Assembly (NCBI GenBank): GCA_934462775.1
Contig: CAKSIR010000003.1
Location: 1-44,675 of the forward strand
DNA from: an uncultured Ruminiclostridium sp.
Lineage (GTDB): Bacteria; Bacillota; Clostridia; Oscillospirales; Ruminococcaceae
Direction: 5' to 3'
Length of the DNA stretch: 44,675 bases
Of the stretch, positions 42,772-44,675 are shown piece after piece; position 1 is the first letter of the stretch; every line of letters begins with the position of its first letter. Under the pieces are notes generated by a model, which did not search any database, was not told the DNA's origin, and saw nothing but the letters and a program-made list of their open reading frames with translations. The translations under genes and the position numbers were made by a program.

Positions 42772-44502
42772 ATGAAAAGCAAAGGAATGTTCAGACGGTT
42801 TTTACCATACTACAAACCGTACATCGGAATAATCATTATCGACCTGCTTGCAGCGGCGCTGACAACTATCTGCGAGTTGGTTCTGCCTATGATAATCAGA
42901 CAGATAACAGGCGCTGCAGGCGACGGTACATTGCTGGCGGAAACAGTTATAAGGCTGGGATTGCTGTACCTGTTTCTGAGGGTCATTGACGTTGCAGCTA
43001 ACTATTTCATGGCATATATCGGTCATATTACCGGCACAAAGCTTGAAACGGATATGCGCCACGACCTATTTGCCCATTTGCAGAAGCTGTCGTTTTCGTA
43101 CTATGACGACACAAAAATCGGGCAGATAATGGCGCGAATTACCAGCGACCTGTTCGACATAACCGAGTTTTCCCACCACTGCCCCGAGGAATTTTTCATC
43201 GCCGCAATAAAAATTGTAGGCTCCTTCATAATTCTTTCCGGCATTAACATCTGGCTCACGCTATGCATTTTCGCGGCAATTCCGCTTATGCTGGCGGTTG
43301 CACTGGTGTTTAGAAAGAAAATGAAAAACGCGTTCAAATTCCAGCGCGAACAGATTGGCGAAATGAATGCCATTGTTGAAGATTCCCTCCTTGGAATCAG
43401 AGTTGTAAAGAGCTTTGCAAACGAAGATGTTGAGCAGAAAAAGTTCGATAAGGGCAACAAAATTTTCTACGAGGCAAAGAAACGCGCATACAAATACATG
43501 GCGCTTTTCCAAAGCAGCACACGTTTTTTTGACGGCGTAATGTACGTTGTGGGAGTAATGATCGGTTCGTTTTTTCTGCTTGACGGACAAATTACCGCCC
43601 CTGACCTGATTGCATACATCATGTACATTTCTACGCTGCTTGCAACCGTTCGCAGAATCATTGAGTTTACCGAGCAGTTTCAGCGCGGAATTACAGGCAT
43701 TGAGCGCTTTGAGGAAATTATGCTTCAGCCGGTCGAAATTGAGGACAGACCTGACGCAAGGGAGCTTGAAACGGTTGAAGGCAACATAAGGTTTGAGAAT
43801 GTAAGCTTCCACTATGAGGAAAACCTTGAAAACGTCCTCGACAACATCAGCTTTGAGGTTCGCAAGGGCGAAAACGTCGCAATAGTCGGCTCATCTGGCA
43901 GCGGCAAAACTACCATGTGCAGCCTTATTCCGCGTTTCTACGAAACAAGCGGCGGCAGAGTGCTTATAGACGGTCACGACATCAAGGAATACACGCAGCA
44001 TTCCCTCCGCAAGAAAATCGGTATTGTGCAGCAGGACGTCTACCTGTTTTCGGGAACGGTTGCCGAAAATATACTCTACGGAAAGCTTGACGCAACCCGC
44101 GAGGAAGTTATTGAAGCCGCCAAAAAAGCCGGTGCGGACGAATTTATCCGCAGACTGCCAAAGGGATACGACACTTATGTTGGCGAACGCGGCGTAAAGC
44201 TTTCCGGCGGCGAAAAACAGCGCATAAGCATTGCAAGGCTGTTCCTCAAGAATCCGCCCGTGCTTATTCTTGACGAAGCGACCAGCGCCCTCGACAACGA
44301 AAGCGAGCATCTTGTTCAGCAATCCCTTGAAACGCTTTCAAAGGACAGAACCACTCTCACAATTGCCCACCGCCTTACCACAATCAAAAATGCTACCCGC
44401 ATTATTGTTCTTACCGATGAGGGAATTGCCGAATCGGGCACTCACGATGAGCTTATTGCCAAAGGCGGCATTTACGCGGGCTTCTACAAAATGTACACTT
44501 GA
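42772..44502 (+). CDS. ABC exporter, fused membrane and ATPase domains
   Basis: A 576-residue half-transporter of the MsbA/MdlB type. Residues ~1-320 hold six membrane helices (such as IGIIIIDLLAAALTTICEL and FIILSGINIWLTLCIFAAIP). Residues ~335-576 are the ATPase with Walker A GSSGSGKTT, Q-loop VQQDVYLFSG, signature LSGGEKQR, Walker B VLILDEATSALD and a switch His in IAHRLTTI. It would act as a homodimer. The substrate is unknown. It ends the operon, with a strong terminator 40 bases on. Confidence 0.95.
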   Translation: MKSKGMFRRFLPYYKPYIGIIIIDLLAAALTTICELVLPMIIRQITGAAGDGTLLAETVIRLGLLYLFLRVIDVAANYFMAYIGHITGTKLETDMRHDLFAHLQKLSFSYYDDTKIGQIMARITSDLFDITEFSHHCPEEFFIAAIKIVGSFIILSGINIWLTLCIFAAIPLMLAVALVFRKKMKNAFKFQREQIGEMNAIVEDSLLGIRVVKSFANEDVEQKKFDKGNKIFYEAKKRAYKYMALFQSSTRFFDGVMYVVGVMIGSFFLLDGQITAPDLIAYIMYISTLLATVRRIIEFTEQFQRGITGIERFEEIMLQPVEIEDRPDARELETVEGNIRFENVSFHYEENLENVLDNISFEVRKGENVAIVGSSGSGKTTMCSLIPRFYETSGGRVLIDGHDIKEYTQHSLRKKIGIVQQDVYLFSGTVAENILYGKLDATREEVIEAAKKAGADEFIRRLPKGYDTYVGERGVKLSGGEKQRISIARLFLKNPPVLILDEATSALDNESEHLVQQSLETLSKDRTTLTIAHRLTTIKNATRIIVLTDEGIAESGTHDELIAKGGIYAGFYKMYT

Positions 44503-44543
44503 TAAACGATTGCGCCTTAATAAATTTATCATAAAATATCAAA

Positions 44544-44577
44544 AACGCCGAAAAGCCGCATAAAGCTTTTCGGTGTT
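44544..44577 (+). terminator. Terminator of the ABC exporter operon
   Basis: A 13-bp stem (44544-44556 with 44565-44577, one G-U pair, loop of 8) with TTTTA tail. The right copy of the dispersed repeat begins 5 bases later. Confidence 0.8.
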
Positions 44578-44582
44578 TTAGT

Positions 44583-44675
44583 CTGTCGAAAAAGTCAAAT
44601 TTAAAGTTTTTGTCCACTTTTTTCAAAAAGTGGTGGGTACTTAGGGCATAAGCCTAGTAGAAATCGGCTTGCCGA
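44583..44675 (-). repeat. Dispersed intergenic repeat, right copy
   Basis: This is the inverted partner of 1-80. The 27-base core (44583-44609) is an exact reverse complement of 54-80. Its hairpin (CCAC at 44614-44617 with GTGG at 44630-44633, A/T runs between) differs in sequence from the left one but has the same place and loop. GGGTACTTAGGGC at 44635-44647 matches the left copy's GCCCTAAG.ACC inverted. In both copies the core lies just past a gene's 3' end, in the same orientation to that gene. Confidence 0.8.

Overview
The window looks like chromosome from a low-to-mid GC Gram-positive gut bacterium of the Ruminococcus/Oscillospiraceae type. The grounds are consensus sigma-A promoters (TTGACA-17-TATAAT), strong GGAGG ribosome sites, the gene sets ylxM-ffh-rpsP-khpA, ireB, sigH-like, divIVA-like, comFB and secA, and a mannan-type phosphorolytic pathway. 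That pathway consists of a GH130 mannosylglucose phosphorylase and a cellobiose 2-epimerase whose catalytic residue numbers (H243, E246, H374) match, from memory, those of the Ruminococcus albus enzyme. The genus is inferred, not proven.

Layout. 1-130: a copy of a dispersed intergenic repeat and a terminator. 131-8191 (minus): glycan-use genes, namely a GH2 beta-galactosidase-like enzyme with a CBM6-like domain, a GH130 phosphorylase and a GH74 enzyme. None has a signal peptide, so they probably act on imported oligosaccharides. An AT-rich pair (DUF3784-like membrane protein and Nudix hydrolase, plus strand) sits among them like a small cassette. 8487-12922 (minus): a metallophosphoesterase and a 1302-residue surface protein with a choice-of-anchor-A-type domain, about 780 residues of Asp-Thr/Asp-Ser repeat and an NPHTG cell-wall sorting signal. 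13234-18734 (plus), divergent from it: a 600-residue alpha-helical-barrel-like protein translationally coupled to a 1232-residue GT2 glycosyltransferase with two DUF6270-like units. I propose this locus as a candidate surface-protein glycosylation system.

18854-25187: cytidylate-kinase-like protein, MATE exporter, rubrerythrin, a zinc-ribbon protein preceded by a tRNA-like leader, a SigH-like sigma factor, an orphan fumarase beta subunit coupled to a DivIVA-like protein, and IreB. 25237-30773 (minus): a purine salvage operon (xpt, BMP lipoprotein, ABC ATPase, two permeases). 31024-33314 (minus): ylxM-ffh-rpsP-khpA. 33388-36230: GtrA-like, CNNM/CBS hemolysin-type, NfeD-like and ComFB genes. 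36421-44502 (plus): secA, DUF1015, cellobiose 2-epimerase, an HlyD-type lipoprotein and an ABC exporter. The window ends in a second, inverted copy of the repeat seen at its start.

Together, the epimerase and the GH130 enzyme would convert imported mannobiose to mannose-1-phosphate plus glucose. GH74 with GH2 would fit xyloglucan oligosaccharide breakdown. All domain names come from motif recognition by eye; no database search was run.
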